Positions 18,001-24,454 of a stretch of DNA of 35,220 bases are shown here, piece after piece; position 1 is the first letter of the stretch; each line of letters opens with the position of its first letter. The stretch lies in assembly GCA_945876185.1 (NCBI GenBank), contig CAMCMZ010000039.1, positions 1 through 35,220 on the forward strand, written 5' to 3'. The notes beneath the pieces were generated by a model. That model did no database searches, had not been told where the DNA came from, and saw only the letters and a program-made list of their open reading frames with translations. This stretch comes from Candidatus Kuenenia stuttgartensis. GTDB taxonomy: Bacteria > Planctomycetota > UBA11346. The translations under genes and the position numbers were made by a program.

Positions 18001-18130
18001 CCCGCCCGCTGGCGGCGGCGGAGCTGGCGGTGGCGGATGTGGCTTGGGCGGAGGATTGGCTCTGATCGGCTTGGGGATTTTCCTGGCCGGACGCAATCGC
18101 GGTTGGCGGCATTCCGGCATAGCCGGTTGA
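12044..18130 (+). CDS. Giant exported subtilisin-like serine protease with Ig and tandem putative-Ig repeats
   Basis: A 2028-residue secreted S8 peptidase. A signal peptide (1-24) and an Ala/Pro linker are followed by a propeptide-like region (about 165-250). The subtilase domain (about 260-570) has Asp295 in DTGID, His350 in HGTHVAGT, oxyanion Asn442 in AAGN and nucleophile Ser505 in GTSMAAPH, so it should be active. After it come a Big-type Ig, two I-set-like Ig domains, a putative-Ig domain split by a NIDO-like insertion (about 870-1110), another Big-type Ig, and eight putative-Ig repeats (about 1207-1888). A last I-set-like Ig ends near 1985. The C-terminus is GGGG-Cys-Gly-rich, then a hydrophobic span and Arg-rich end, like GlyGly-CTERM or MYXO-CTERM sorting tails. 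ATG 12044 has GGAGAGG just upstream. It probably degrades external protein or processes surface proteins. Confidence 0.95.
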   Translation: MFTIRRLALTVLILAMAGLVCLVLRPQAEPPANPAASAETSTNQVATAPASSGSAIVQTGPGGLLATSGRPEPADAVGSQPAVGPSAPQAVAAVTPAADQSPPPAEPADGAGQPGGLPGQQLPPPIRNGKAIIERREPLADGTIRRTALYPMAGAIPVVRLVEIRRADPRGEEQVLSQRLDAATQFMITGPGQHEADIQARLDQAGWKILRRDPLGGMLVVAVAGRGLDDLPDAMARIREILPPGWKTESDQISWPVETPNDPQWPSLWGMQKIKADQAWDISKGSNSVVIGVLDTGIDYRHPDLAANIWTNPGEIPGNGIDDDGNGYIDDVHGYDFYSDYADPIGVQPHGTHVAGTIAAVGGNATGVTGVCQKASLVACKISSNEGSGVASAMRLAKSYLRALRQRGVQVVGYNCSYSGGDGNEDLLVANDGIVPVWAAGNQNSNRSERALLTPFIEYVGASDGGDGRAYFSNFGNTWVDLAAPGIAILSTFPNGGYGSMQGTSMAAPHVTGSVGLVASINPSLSSYQIMEIISRTADPAPAWSGLSLTGGRVNIAAAAREAQRYPDVRLLSPAAGSSVALNAPVTLTASVAITGRTCTRVDFLVSGSVIGSDTDPSGGWTTSWLPAETGDHAISFEAVDNSGNRTRLWWPAILKVTDGATAPQAPRITRQPAALEVPIGQTATFAIAATGTPIPTLQWQRLDAGASLWRAIPQVTTVSYTTPMTAIGDHGARFRVVATNHLGTATSDAATLSLLAPVVITAQPSNRQVRSGTTATFQVAVDAAPLPTYQWQRQSPGSSTWNDLPGAVGASYTTATTQIGEYGTQFRVVVTNRLNSVVSAPATLYVYGLPVITTAANLPSGQVGSPYTLNLQASGGVQPYAWAIDPYGAWEDPTGTEPLTAGSPLGLVGGPYTSQTYTFANGFTFPISGRQATKVQLDVGGIIRFTESTNGEKIDTLESMNITETTGVGEDVFVTAQADAVTFRWKAHRRYPTRGPDGSVNFQVTLYRNGAVRISYGAIPVDLAIKPFMALWSYEYSSFNRYPSRYGQSGIPAGTTSLYRPASGLPTGLTLTSQGLLSGTTTVAGTNYLKIALSDYVGYATSLHAVLSITSGANQAPTCAITSPLTNATFTAPTIIAITASATDNDGSISKVEFFNGAQKIGEDVTDPYELSWSVPAAGTYQLTAKATDNAGAMTTSAAIAVVVNAAPAITSVVPTSAVVGTAYSYAITTTGTPAPTLSVNGNPAWLTLSGSSLSGTPTTVGTVGPITITANNGVIPNAIQTFSIVVNAAPVITSVAPTTAKVGTAYSYAITTTGTPAPTLLVSGNPAWLTLSGSTLSGTPTTAGTVGPITITANNGVIPNAIQTFSIVVNAAPVITSIAPTTATVGTLYTYTIATTGIPAPTLSVANKPAWLSLTGNVLSGTPTTAGTASNIVVTASNGVSLNATQTFSIAVTPLPVAPAITSTAPTTATVGTLYTYIIATTGTPAPTLSIASKPAWLSLTGNVLSGTPTAAGTASNIVVTASNGVSPNATQTFSITVNPVPVAPAITSTAPTTATVGTAYTYTYTITSTGTPAPTLSVTGQPSWLTLSGNILSGTPTSAGTVGPITLTASNGVSPNATQTFSITVNPVPVAPAITSTAPTMATVGMLYTYTIATTGTPAPTVSVTNKPAWLSLTGNVLSGTPIAAGTASNIVVTANNGVSPNATQTFSITVSVPSTAPAVTSTAPTTATVGTVYTYTITATGTPVPTLSVSGNPTWLTLSGTTLSGTPTTAGGTGAITVTASNGVSPNAAQIFSIAVSVPSIAPAITSTAPSTATVGTLYTYTIAATGTPVPTLSSSGNPTWLTLSGTTLSGMPTTAGGTGAITITASNGVNPNATQTFSLTVNPAAIAPAITRQPTDLSVSAGQPAVFSVTVVGSPAPNFQWQRSNDGGGTWTDLAGETADAITIGAVGSLDQGAAFRVMVSNSAGTVTSNRATLTLIPVNPPPAGGGGAGGGGCGLGGGLALIGLGIFLAGRNRGWRHSGIAG
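15662..17707 (+). repeat. Eight tandem putative-Ig coding repeats, period 249-264 bp
   Basis: Eight head-to-tail units, each 83-88 codons, with the pattern APAITS.APTTATVGT.YTYTI, followed by WL.L.G..LSGTPT and NGV.PNA.QTFSI. Unit spacing is 249, 249, then 258, 264, 258, 258 and 258 bp. The first two units are very similar to each other, and units 4-8 form a second group, which suggests growth by local duplication. The long stretch of near-identity makes it a likely site for copy-number change and for assembly collapse. Confidence 0.92.
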
Positions 18131-18234
18131 GCCCCAACGGCCTCAGGCGGATACATCTGAACAACCTTGCTTGGCGGGTTTGCCGAAGAAGAGTTGGTTT
18201 ATCGCTTGGTTTATGGCCGGCCGGTCGCCCGGAT

Positions 18235-19641
18235 TCAGGCCTTGGTTTTCCCCCAGCGCCCGGTTTTACGCTCGGCCGGCTTGGGATGGTTGGCGATGGC
18301 GGCGAGCGACCGGCGCAGGTCCTCTTCCGGCAGATGGTAGGCGGCCAGTTCGCCAGCCATGTATTTCTGGTAGCCGACGAGGTCCATCAGGCCGTGGCCG
18401 GAATAGCAGAACAGGATGTCGGTCTGCTTGCCTTCTTCCTTCGCCCGTTTGGCTTCGGCTATGGTGGCGGCGATGGCGTGACTGGTTTCGGGCGCGGGGA
18501 TGGTGCCTTCGGTGCGCGCCCACTGGATCGCGGCCTCATAGCACGCGATCTGGTCCTGGGCCTGGGGTTCGAGCAGGCCCTCGACCGCCGCCTGGCTGAC
18601 CAGCGGCGACATGCCGTGGTAGCGCAGACCGCCGGCGTGGATGGCGGGCGGAACGAAAGCATGGCCGAGCGAATGCATGGGCATGAGGGGCGTCATCTTG
18701 GCGATGTCGCCGTGGTCGTAGACGAACGGGGCCCGCGTCAGCGTCGGGCATGACGCGGGTTCGACGGGGATGATGCGGATCTGCGCGCCGTGGATCTTTT
18801 CCCGCACGAAGGGGAACGAGATGCCGGCGAAGTTGGAGCCGCCGCCGGCGCAGCCGATGACCACGCCGGGGTTCTTCACGCCGGCCGCCTGCAACTGCTT
18901 CTGCGCCTCCAGACCGATGATGGTCTGGTGCAGCATGACGTGGTTGAGCACGCTGCCGAGCGCGTAGCGCGTGCCGCCGGTTGGGTCGGTGACGGCGGCT
19001 TCGACTGCCTCGCTGATCGCAATGCCCAAACTGCCCGGACTGGTCGGATCCTTTTCCAGGATGGCGCGGCCGGCTGCGGTTTCGGTCGACGGGCTGGCGA
19101 CGCAGTTGCCGCCCCAGACCTGCATCATCAGCTTGCGGAAGGGCTTCTGGTCGAAGCTGATGCGCACCATGAAGACCTTGCATTCGATGCCGAACAGGGC
19201 GCAGGCGAACGACAGCGCGCTGCCCCACTGGCCGGCGCCGGTTTCCGTGGTGATGCGCTTGATGCCGGCCTGGCGGTTGTACCAGGCCTGGGCGACGGCG
19301 GTGTTCGGTTTGTGGCTGCCGGCCGGCGACACCGACTCGTCCTTGTACCAGATCCGCGCCGGGGTGCCCAGGGCCAGTTCCAGCGCGCGGGCGCGGCGCA
19401 GCGGCGTCGGGCGCCAGCGCAGAAGGATCTCCAGGATTTCCTCAGGGATGTCGATGTAGCGCTCAGTCGAAACTTCCTGCTCGATGATGTTCATCGGGAA
19501 CACCGGCGCGAGCATCTGCGGCGTGATCGGCTGGCCATCGCCGCCCAGCGGCGGCAGCATCGGCGTCGGCAGATCGGCCGCGAGATTGTACCACTGGCGC
19601 GGGATGTCGGCGGGAGAGAGCGGGAAGGAGATGGGCTGCAT
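18235..19641 (-). CDS. TrpB-like PLP-dependent enzyme (TrpB2 type)
   Basis: Tryptophan synthase beta chain of the second (TrpB2) type, which joins indole and serine; the homologous branch can also act on phosphoserine or have other substrates. In this 468-residue protein the PLP-binding Lys111 lies in SPAGSHKPNTA, and the phosphate-binding glycine loop is GCAGGGSN. The TrpB2-typical ETGAGQWG and the long N-terminal extension starting ISFPLSPADIPRQWYN are present. The start is ATG 19641 with GAGGA 5 nt upstream; an open frame to 19689 lacks conserved sequence. No trpA or other trp gene is near, consistent with TrpB2 acting alone as an indole-salvage enzyme. It converges on the subtilase gene and diverges from the PhyH-like gene. 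Confidence 0.92.
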   Translation of the reverse strand: MQPISFPLSPADIPRQWYNLAADLPTPMLPPLGGDGQPITPQMLAPVFPMNIIEQEVSTERYIDIPEEILEILLRWRPTPLRRARALELALGTPARIWYKDESVSPAGSHKPNTAVAQAWYNRQAGIKRITTETGAGQWGSALSFACALFGIECKVFMVRISFDQKPFRKLMMQVWGGNCVASPSTETAAGRAILEKDPTSPGSLGIAISEAVEAAVTDPTGGTRYALGSVLNHVMLHQTIIGLEAQKQLQAAGVKNPGVVIGCAGGGSNFAGISFPFVREKIHGAQIRIIPVEPASCPTLTRAPFVYDHGDIAKMTPLMPMHSLGHAFVPPAIHAGGLRYHGMSPLVSQAAVEGLLEPQAQDQIACYEAAIQWARTEGTIPAPETSHAIAATIAEAKRAKEEGKQTDILFCYSGHGLMDLVGYQKYMAGELAAYHLPEEDLRRSLAAIANHPKPAERKTGRWGKTKA

Positions 19642-19823
19642 GGCGGTCCTCGGGGCGCCGGATGCTTGGGGTCCGGCGCAGGCCGGCAAGCCAGTCGCTT
19701 TCTTCCGCCAAAGCGTGAAGCACCCGCGGAAGCACGCTCCGCACGCTCAGCCTTCGACGCCAGCACGCGCAGACAAGCCGGACGGAACCGTGTCGAGCAG
19801 AATCGCACGCCTCGGAGCCACCC

Positions 19824-20618
19824 ATGTCCGCCACTTCGACCGCCCCCCTTCTCTCCCCGACCGTGCCTGCCCTGCGCTCCCTGCCGGCCGAACTCGTCGC
19901 CAGCTACCGCGAACGCGGGTTCTGCAAGATCGAGGGCCTGCTGACACCGGAGCAATGCGCGCGTTTTCGCGCCGAATCCCTGCGACTGACCAGCGACGTC
20001 GGCAAGCTGAACGGCAGCGCCGGCTATCAGCGGGTTTTGACTCAGCGGGTCAACATCTGGCGCGACAGCACGATCATGGCCGAGCTCACCCTCCACCCCC
20101 AGTTGTGCGCCTGGGCGACGCAACTCGCCGGCATGCCGCTGCGCCTGTGGCATGACCATGCCCTGATCAAGCAGCCGATGAACGGGGCCGCGACCGAATT
20201 CCACCAGGACCAGCCGTACTGGCCACACCGCGATTCACCCCAGCCGATCTCGGCCTGGATCGCGCTTCAGGATGTCCCGGTCGAACGCGGCTGCATGAGC
20301 TTCATTCCCGGCACGCATCACCTGACCGACCTGCGTTCCTCCGATCTCGCCGATCCCACCGGCTTGGTGTCCCTGCGCCCGGAACTCGCCTGGGCCGAAC
20401 GGGTGACCCTGCCGCTTCGCGCCGGTGACCTGACATTCCACCACGGCCGCACCGCCCACATGGCCAACGCCAACGCCACCGACCAGCACCGGGTCGCGCA
20501 CACCGTCATCTTCATACCGCGAACAACCAGGTTTTCGGGCGGGGGCCACGTCTGCACCAACGGAATTGGGTTCAAGCCGGGCGAGATTATCGCGGGGGAG
20601 CTGTTTCCAGAGGTTTAA
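19824..20618 (+). CDS. Phytanoyl-CoA dioxygenase (PhyH) family protein
   Basis: A non-haem Fe(II)/2-oxoglutarate-dependent oxygenase of 264 residues. The double-stranded beta-helix iron site is complete: His127 and Asp129 in EFHQDQPYWPH, distal His212 in HHGRTAHMAN, and Arg223 (DQHR) placed to bind 2-oxoglutarate. ISAWIALQDVPVERGCMSFIPGTH is the typical core strand pair. Bacterial relatives hydroxylate diverse small molecules, so the substrate is unknown. The start is well supported, with GGAG 6 nt before ATG. It stands alone, divergent from the TrpB2 gene, with the 182-bp gap between them. Confidence 0.9.
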   Translation: MSATSTAPLLSPTVPALRSLPAELVASYRERGFCKIEGLLTPEQCARFRAESLRLTSDVGKLNGSAGYQRVLTQRVNIWRDSTIMAELTLHPQLCAWATQLAGMPLRLWHDHALIKQPMNGAATEFHQDQPYWPHRDSPQPISAWIALQDVPVERGCMSFIPGTHHLTDLRSSDLADPTGLVSLRPELAWAERVTLPLRAGDLTFHHGRTAHMANANATDQHRVAHTVIFIPRTTRFSGGGHVCTNGIGFKPGEIIAGELFPEV

Positions 20619-20639
20619 CCCGACGGAGACCAGCTGAGA

Positions 20640-20996
20640 TCACCACCGGCAACCACGTTGGAAAGCCGCGATCACCCGGTCGCGCGTGATCACGGGCAAC
20701 GCCATGGCGCGTGCCGTTGCGACGATCAGCCGGTCAGCGGGGTCGCGATGGTCCCATTCCAGATCGGCGGCATCCAGGCAGAGTTGCCCAGTGATCGGAA
20801 GTTCCCTGACCCCGATGCGGCGCAGGTCAGCAAAGAACAGATCGCGATTCGGCCCAAGATCCAACTGGCCGTTGCGGTGCTTCCAGGCGATCTCGCACCA
20901 ACTGATCGCACTGGCCGCCCACGGGGCCGGTAAAGGCGGTCGGTAGCCAGCCAGCAGCAGGTCGAGCAGGGCGCAGGTATCGAGCAGCGCGTTCAC
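20640..20996 (-). CDS. VapC-type PIN-domain toxin
   Basis: A PIN-domain ribonuclease toxin of 118 residues. Asp6 in LLDTCALLDLLL, Glu35 in SAISWCEIAWKHRNG and the Asp residues in WDHRDPADRLIVATARAM form the acidic Mg-binding site. TRDRVIAAF closes the fold. The subgroup is the one usually paired with Phd/YefM antitoxins. I place the start at GTG 20996, which overlaps the antitoxin stop codon (GTGA) so the two are translationally coupled; a TTG at 21011 is also possible. It probably cleaves tRNA or rRNA when the antitoxin is degraded, as known for the family. Confidence 0.88.
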   Translation of the reverse strand: MNALLDTCALLDLLLAGYRPPLPAPWAASAISWCEIAWKHRNGQLDLGPNRDLFFADLRRIGVRELPITGQLCLDAADLEWDHRDPADRLIVATARAMALPVITRDRVIAAFQRGCRW

Positions 20997-21265
20997 GTCA
21001 GCTCGCCCCAAGCTGATGGCGGCAGCGGTTCGGTGGCGGTCGCCGCGTCGTAGCGCACGGAACCTTCACCCAGGCGACGGCCCCAGGCGGCCTGGGTCTC
21101 AGTCAGAGCCTCATCGGCGCGATACGGGATGATGCGCACCGCCGGACGGCCATGATCGGTGATGATCAATTCCTCGCCGGTTTCTTCGACCTGACGCAGG
21201 TATTCCAAGGCTTTCGCCTTGAATGCCGCCTTGGACAGGGGTTGGATCACGGTGATCATGGTCAC
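20993..21265 (-). CDS. Phd/YefM-family antitoxin
   Basis: A 90-residue antitoxin. The N-terminal DNA-binding fold is clear: SKAAFKAKALEYLRQVEETGEELIITDHGRPAVRIIPY, which matches the family's strand-helix-helix with the typical T-(D/R)-HG-(R/K)-P-x-A-x-(L/I/V) signature. The rest, beyond residue 50, is the flexible toxin-neutralising part. It precedes the PIN toxin and overlaps it by a few bases, the usual order. Such proteins repress their own operon, so an operator is expected in the 50 bp upstream, though no clear palindrome was found. ATG 21265 and ATG 21259 are both possible starts. Confidence 0.88.
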   Translation of the reverse strand: MTMITVIQPLSKAAFKAKALEYLRQVEETGEELIITDHGRPAVRIIPYRADEALTETQAAWGRRLGEGSVRYDAATATEPLPPSAWGELT

Positions 21266-21315
21266 AGCCTATGACCACATTGAGTGATTCAAGTCCGTGA
21301 GTCAGCACCGCTCGG

Positions 21316-22395
21316 TCAGGTGGCCGCCCGGCGGGTGTATTCCCCGAGCAGCCGCAGGTAGCAGCGATATTGATCCAATGACACCCCGGGCGGAGTCTGG
21401 TGGTCGACCGATGGGATGAAGCGGCCCCGGCGCATGGCGGGCAGCAGGCGTTCGAACTCGGCGTGCATCGCGGCTTCGCCCAACGGCATGGTCATCTTGT
21501 CGAAGTGGCCGATGAACAGGGTCTTGGGATGGGCGGCCTGCAGCTGATTGATGTCGACCTTCGACTGGCGTTCTAGGGGCAGGATCCCATCGATGCCGCC
21601 GCGCAGGAACCAGGGCAGGCAGCGGGTGATGTCGCCGTCGCTGTCGACGACGACCGTGATGCCGTGTTCATGCAGGGCCGGTACGACCTGCTGGTAATAG
21701 GGCAGGATCACGTTGTTGAATGAGCGTTCCGACAGCATCGGACCGTGGTTGTAGGACAAGTCCTCGCCAAAGGTCATGAAGTCGGGTTTGGCGAAGCGGC
21801 AGATCTCGTCGACCGTCCGGACCATCCAGGCGGCGAGATCGGAGTTGATGGCATGGAGCAGTTCCGGGTTGTCGGCCAGGGCGTAGAGATGCCCTTCGAT
21901 GCCCAGCAGGACGCGCGGCCACCAGAAGAATCCAGGGAAGGTGAACCAGCCGACATCGCCGGCGTCGAGCTTCGGGCGCCAATCGGCCCACGGCCCGCCA
22001 TCGGAGCGCAGCGACGGATACAGGCTCGGCCGTAGGGCGAGGTAATCGTCCATGGTGGCGATGAGCGCGGCCCCGTGATGGGCAGGTTTCGGCAGGTCGC
22101 GATGCGGATTGACCCAGTCCTGGAGCCAGACATCGAGGCCGAAATGGCGGGTGACCTGTTCCCCGACTCCGCGTTTGTAGTGATATTCCTGCGCAACGGA
22201 CAAGCCTTCGCCGATCCAACGGGTCATCGTCTGGCCCCACCAGTGCGCCCATTCGACCATGGGCAGGCGGTCGACGGGCTGGCCGGCGCAGAGGGCGCGG
22301 AAGCGGTCGCGGCTGGTCATCGGGGCGGACCTGGGGGCGCGTGCGGCGGTAATGGCGGGGGCTGGGGCTGCGGCGGGGACGGCGGCGGACACCAT
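21316..22395 (-). CDS. Uroporphyrinogen decarboxylase (URO-D)-like protein
   Basis: A 359-residue TIM-barrel protein of the URO-D/methyltransferase superfamily, but of the branch common in Planctomycetota and Lentisphaerota and not the haem enzyme HemE. Visible family blocks are RDRFRALCAGQPVDRLPMVEW at the start, DFMTFGEDLSYNHGPMLS, GITVVVDSDGDITRCLPWFLRGGIDGILPLE, TLFIGHFDK and a final VDHQTPPGVSLDQYRCYL. The HxCxG-type zinc ligands of MtaA/corrinoid methyltransferases are not seen, so the reaction is unknown. An N-terminal Ala/Pro stretch of about 25 residues is probably disordered. AGGAG lies 8 nt before ATG 22395. It follows the AraC-type regulator gene by 52 bp and may be co-transcribed with it. 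Confidence 0.85.
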   Translation of the reverse strand: MVSAAVPAAAPAPAITAARAPRSAPMTSRDRFRALCAGQPVDRLPMVEWAHWWGQTMTRWIGEGLSVAQEYHYKRGVGEQVTRHFGLDVWLQDWVNPHRDLPKPAHHGAALIATMDDYLALRPSLYPSLRSDGGPWADWRPKLDAGDVGWFTFPGFFWWPRVLLGIEGHLYALADNPELLHAINSDLAAWMVRTVDEICRFAKPDFMTFGEDLSYNHGPMLSERSFNNVILPYYQQVVPALHEHGITVVVDSDGDITRCLPWFLRGGIDGILPLERQSKVDINQLQAAHPKTLFIGHFDKMTMPLGEAAMHAEFERLLPAMRRGRFIPSVDHQTPPGVSLDQYRCYLRLLGEYTRRAAT

Positions 22396-22447
22396 GGCGG
22401 ATCTCCTACAGCGCTAGCATGTCAGCCGCGTCCACCCGGGTTTGCCC

Positions 22448-23344
22448 CTACGTGCTGCCAACCGGGGCTGTTTGTGCGGCGGCGCGATAACGGGCCGGCG
22501 AATTGCCGAACGCGGTCTTGAAGCGCCGGCCGAAATGTCCGAGGTCCTTGAAGCCGCACGCCACCGCCACCGCGACGACGCTTTCATCGCCGCTGCGCAG
22601 GCGCAGGGCGGATTCATGCAGACGCAGGTCCATCAGGTAGGCCATCGGCGTGCGACCGGTGTAGGCCAGGAACCTGCGCGAGGCGTGGAAACGCGACAGG
22701 CCGACGGCGCGGGCCAGGTCATCGACGCCGATCTCATCACCAAGGTGTTCGGCCAGCCAGACGCAGGCGCGTTCCATCCCCTCATCGGCCTCGGCGGGTC
22801 CGCGCACCCCGGTCGCCAGCAGTTGCCGACCGACCAGCACCAGCACCTCGCGCAGCATGGATTCGAGCATGGCGTGATGCCCGGGACGGGATGCGAGCTG
22901 TTCTTCCTCCATCCGCGCGAGCAACGACGCGAGCGGGGCCGGATCGGCCATGGTGCAGGCGAGCAGCCGATTGCGCCGATGGGCAAAGCCAGGATGGACC
23001 GGGAACAACTGCGCCACGGCCCCACGTAACTCGCTGGGCAGGGCGGGCAGGGCATGGCGGGCGGGATCGAGGTAGATGTTCCAGATCGCGACCGGCCTGT
23101 CATCGGTGACGATCCGATGCGCGACGTCCCACTGCACCACCGCGAGCGAACCCGAGGATTCCTCCAACTGCTGGTCGCCGATGTCATGGCGGCAATCGCC
23201 GCGAACCAGAAAGCTGGCGTACAACACGTCATGGGCATTGAAGGGGATCGGCCCGGATGGCGTGCAAAAGGCTGGGAATCCCTGCACCGCCACGCCGATG
23301 GCGGCCAGGGTCGGCCAACGGTCGCGCAGACGATGGCGGTTCAT
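22448..23344 (-). CDS. AraC-family transcriptional regulator
   Basis: A 298-residue regulator. The N-terminal half is a cupin-like sensing domain, with FLVRGDCRHDIG and GSLAVVQWDVAHRIV turns. The C-terminal 100 residues hold the two AraC helix-turn-helices: EIGVDDLARAVGLSRFHASRRFLAYTGRTPMAYLM followed by VVAVAVACGFKDLGHFGRRFKTAFGNSPARYR. The ligand is unknown. The start is taken as ATG 23344 since the longer frame to 23401 overlaps the lipoprotein gene; no strong ribosome site is seen. It lies 16 bp after the lipoprotein stop and 52 bp before the URO-D-like gene on the same strand, so it may control this short operon. Confidence 0.9.
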   Translation of the reverse strand: MNRHRLRDRWPTLAAIGVAVQGFPAFCTPSGPIPFNAHDVLYASFLVRGDCRHDIGDQQLEESSGSLAVVQWDVAHRIVTDDRPVAIWNIYLDPARHALPALPSELRGAVAQLFPVHPGFAHRRNRLLACTMADPAPLASLLARMEEEQLASRPGHHAMLESMLREVLVLVGRQLLATGVRGPAEADEGMERACVWLAEHLGDEIGVDDLARAVGLSRFHASRRFLAYTGRTPMAYLMDLRLHESALRLRSGDESVVAVAVACGFKDLGHFGRRFKTAFGNSPARYRAAAQTAPVGST

Positions 23345-23360
23345 TTGCACGCCGGTCGTC

Positions 23361-24044
23361 CTAAGGCTGGGCAGAGATGCGCAGATCCGGCAGGATGACA
23401 CCGGTCGGCAGGGCGGCGAGGGCAGCGGTCATTGCTGGCGGCGGATCGCTGCTGCGGCTGCTCGGCCCGCGCAGGCGGATCCAGCGGCTGCGATCCTGGC
23501 TGGCGCCCGCACGCGAGCGATCATCACGGAAATCCGTGCGCTGCGAGATGGCGTGGGTGGCGAAATTAACAGTGCCCTGGTGGACATATTCCAGGTTCTC
23601 GAACACCAGGGTCTGCGAGACGCGATCCAGGCGCGCGCTGTCTGCGCGGCCCAGCAGCGGGCTGCCGGCCTGGATGCCGGCGAGATGGACCGGGCCGACC
23701 AGCTCCAGCCGCCCCCCTTCGCCGTTGGTTCCACGCTGACGCCAGAAGGCCTGGGGCGAGCGGATGCACAGCACGCCGCCGCCGTTTTTTGCGTCGATCG
23801 CGATGCGGATCACGACCTTGCGCAGGTCGAGATCATCGAAGCGGATGCTGTTGGGGCGGACTTCCTCAGCCAGGGCCTGGTGCGGTTCGCCGCCGCCTTC
23901 CATCCACATCTGGAACAACGCACCGCCACGAGTTCCAGGCGGAGGCAGCGGCGGTTTGCTGCCGCAGCCGGCCAGCGTCAGGGCGGTGGCGGTGCCTGCG
24001 ACGAGAACGATGGAGAAGACAGATACAAAGGCGGTCAAGCGCAC
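23361..24044 (-). CDS. Hypothetical lipoprotein
   Basis: A 227-residue lipoprotein with a signal sequence and lipobox LTLAGC, Cys27 being the acylation site, followed by a Pro-rich linker. The body has short amphipathic strands such as RLELVGPVHLAGIQAG and RLDRVSQTLVFENLEYVHQG. These recall LptC/LptA-type beta-jellyroll proteins, but the resemblance is weak and I do not assign that function. The last 50 residues are Ser/Arg/Pro-rich. The start is GTG 24044 because the signal peptide begins there. It comes before the AraC regulator on the same strand. No Asp at the +2 position is present, so outer-membrane sorting is likely by the E. coli rule. Confidence 0.7.
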   Translation of the reverse strand: MRLTAFVSVFSIVLVAGTATALTLAGCGSKPPLPPPGTRGGALFQMWMEGGGEPHQALAEEVRPNSIRFDDLDLRKVVIRIAIDAKNGGGVLCIRSPQAFWRQRGTNGEGGRLELVGPVHLAGIQAGSPLLGRADSARLDRVSQTLVFENLEYVHQGTVNFATHAISQRTDFRDDRSRAGASQDRSRWIRLRGPSSRSSDPPPAMTAALAALPTGVILPDLRISAQP

Positions 24045-24122
24045 AACCGCACCCTAACCGACTCGGCCACCGACCCAACCCTGGTCGCAGCCCTAGACCC
24101 GCGCCGTCCCAGGCGCCGTCGC

Positions 24123-24443
24123 CTACGCATCCGGTTCCGCCGTGCATTCGACGCCAGGGCACAGTCCCTCGATCCGGGTCAGGGTGCGCAACTTCGTGCA
24201 GGCCAGGGCCGCGTCCTCGGGCGTCAGACCGCGCCTGGCGACTGCACTGCCCTTGGTGTGCGCCTCGACCGCGACCATCTCGGCGACTTCGGCGCTCAGG
24301 CCGGTGGCGCGCTGCAGGCCGTGGATGACCACGTCGAACGGAGTCACGTCGTCGTTGAAGATGATGATCTTCCAGCCGTGGTCCTGGAGGACCACGGTAC
24401 CGGGTTCGAGCACCGGGACGGGGCGGGAGGCGGGATCGGGCAC
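24123..24443 (-). CDS. clpS: ATP-dependent Clp protease adaptor ClpS
   Basis: An N-end-rule adaptor that delivers proteins with Leu, Phe, Trp or Tyr N-termini to ClpAP or ClpCP. Key N-degron pocket residues are recognisable: Asn30-Asp31 and Thr34-Pro35 in WKIIIFNDDVTPFDVVI, and His62 in AVEAHTKGSAV. The 106-residue length with GTG 24443 is normal. GTG 24476 would add 11 residues and overlap the upstream gene by 22 bp. The C-terminal TPEDAALACTKLRTL helix is more divergent than in E. coli, with a Cys-containing end. It is the last gene of the operon starting with the signal-peptidase-like gene. No clpA or clpC is in the window. Confidence 0.85.
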   Translation of the reverse strand: MPDPASRPVPVLEPGTVVLQDHGWKIIIFNDDVTPFDVVIHGLQRATGLSAEVAEMVAVEAHTKGSAVARRGLTPEDAALACTKLRTLTRIEGLCPGVECTAEPDA

Positions 24444-24454
24444 GACGCCGGAAC

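Noticed and set aside
18235..19641. Threonine synthase or cysteine synthase for the PLP enzyme
   Set aside because: The ETGAGQWG block, the N-terminal region and the length fit the TrpB2 group better.
23361..24044. LptC-like assignment for the lipoprotein
   Set aside because: The strand pattern is suggestive but no LptC motif is clear and no lpt genes are near, so it is left as hypothetical.
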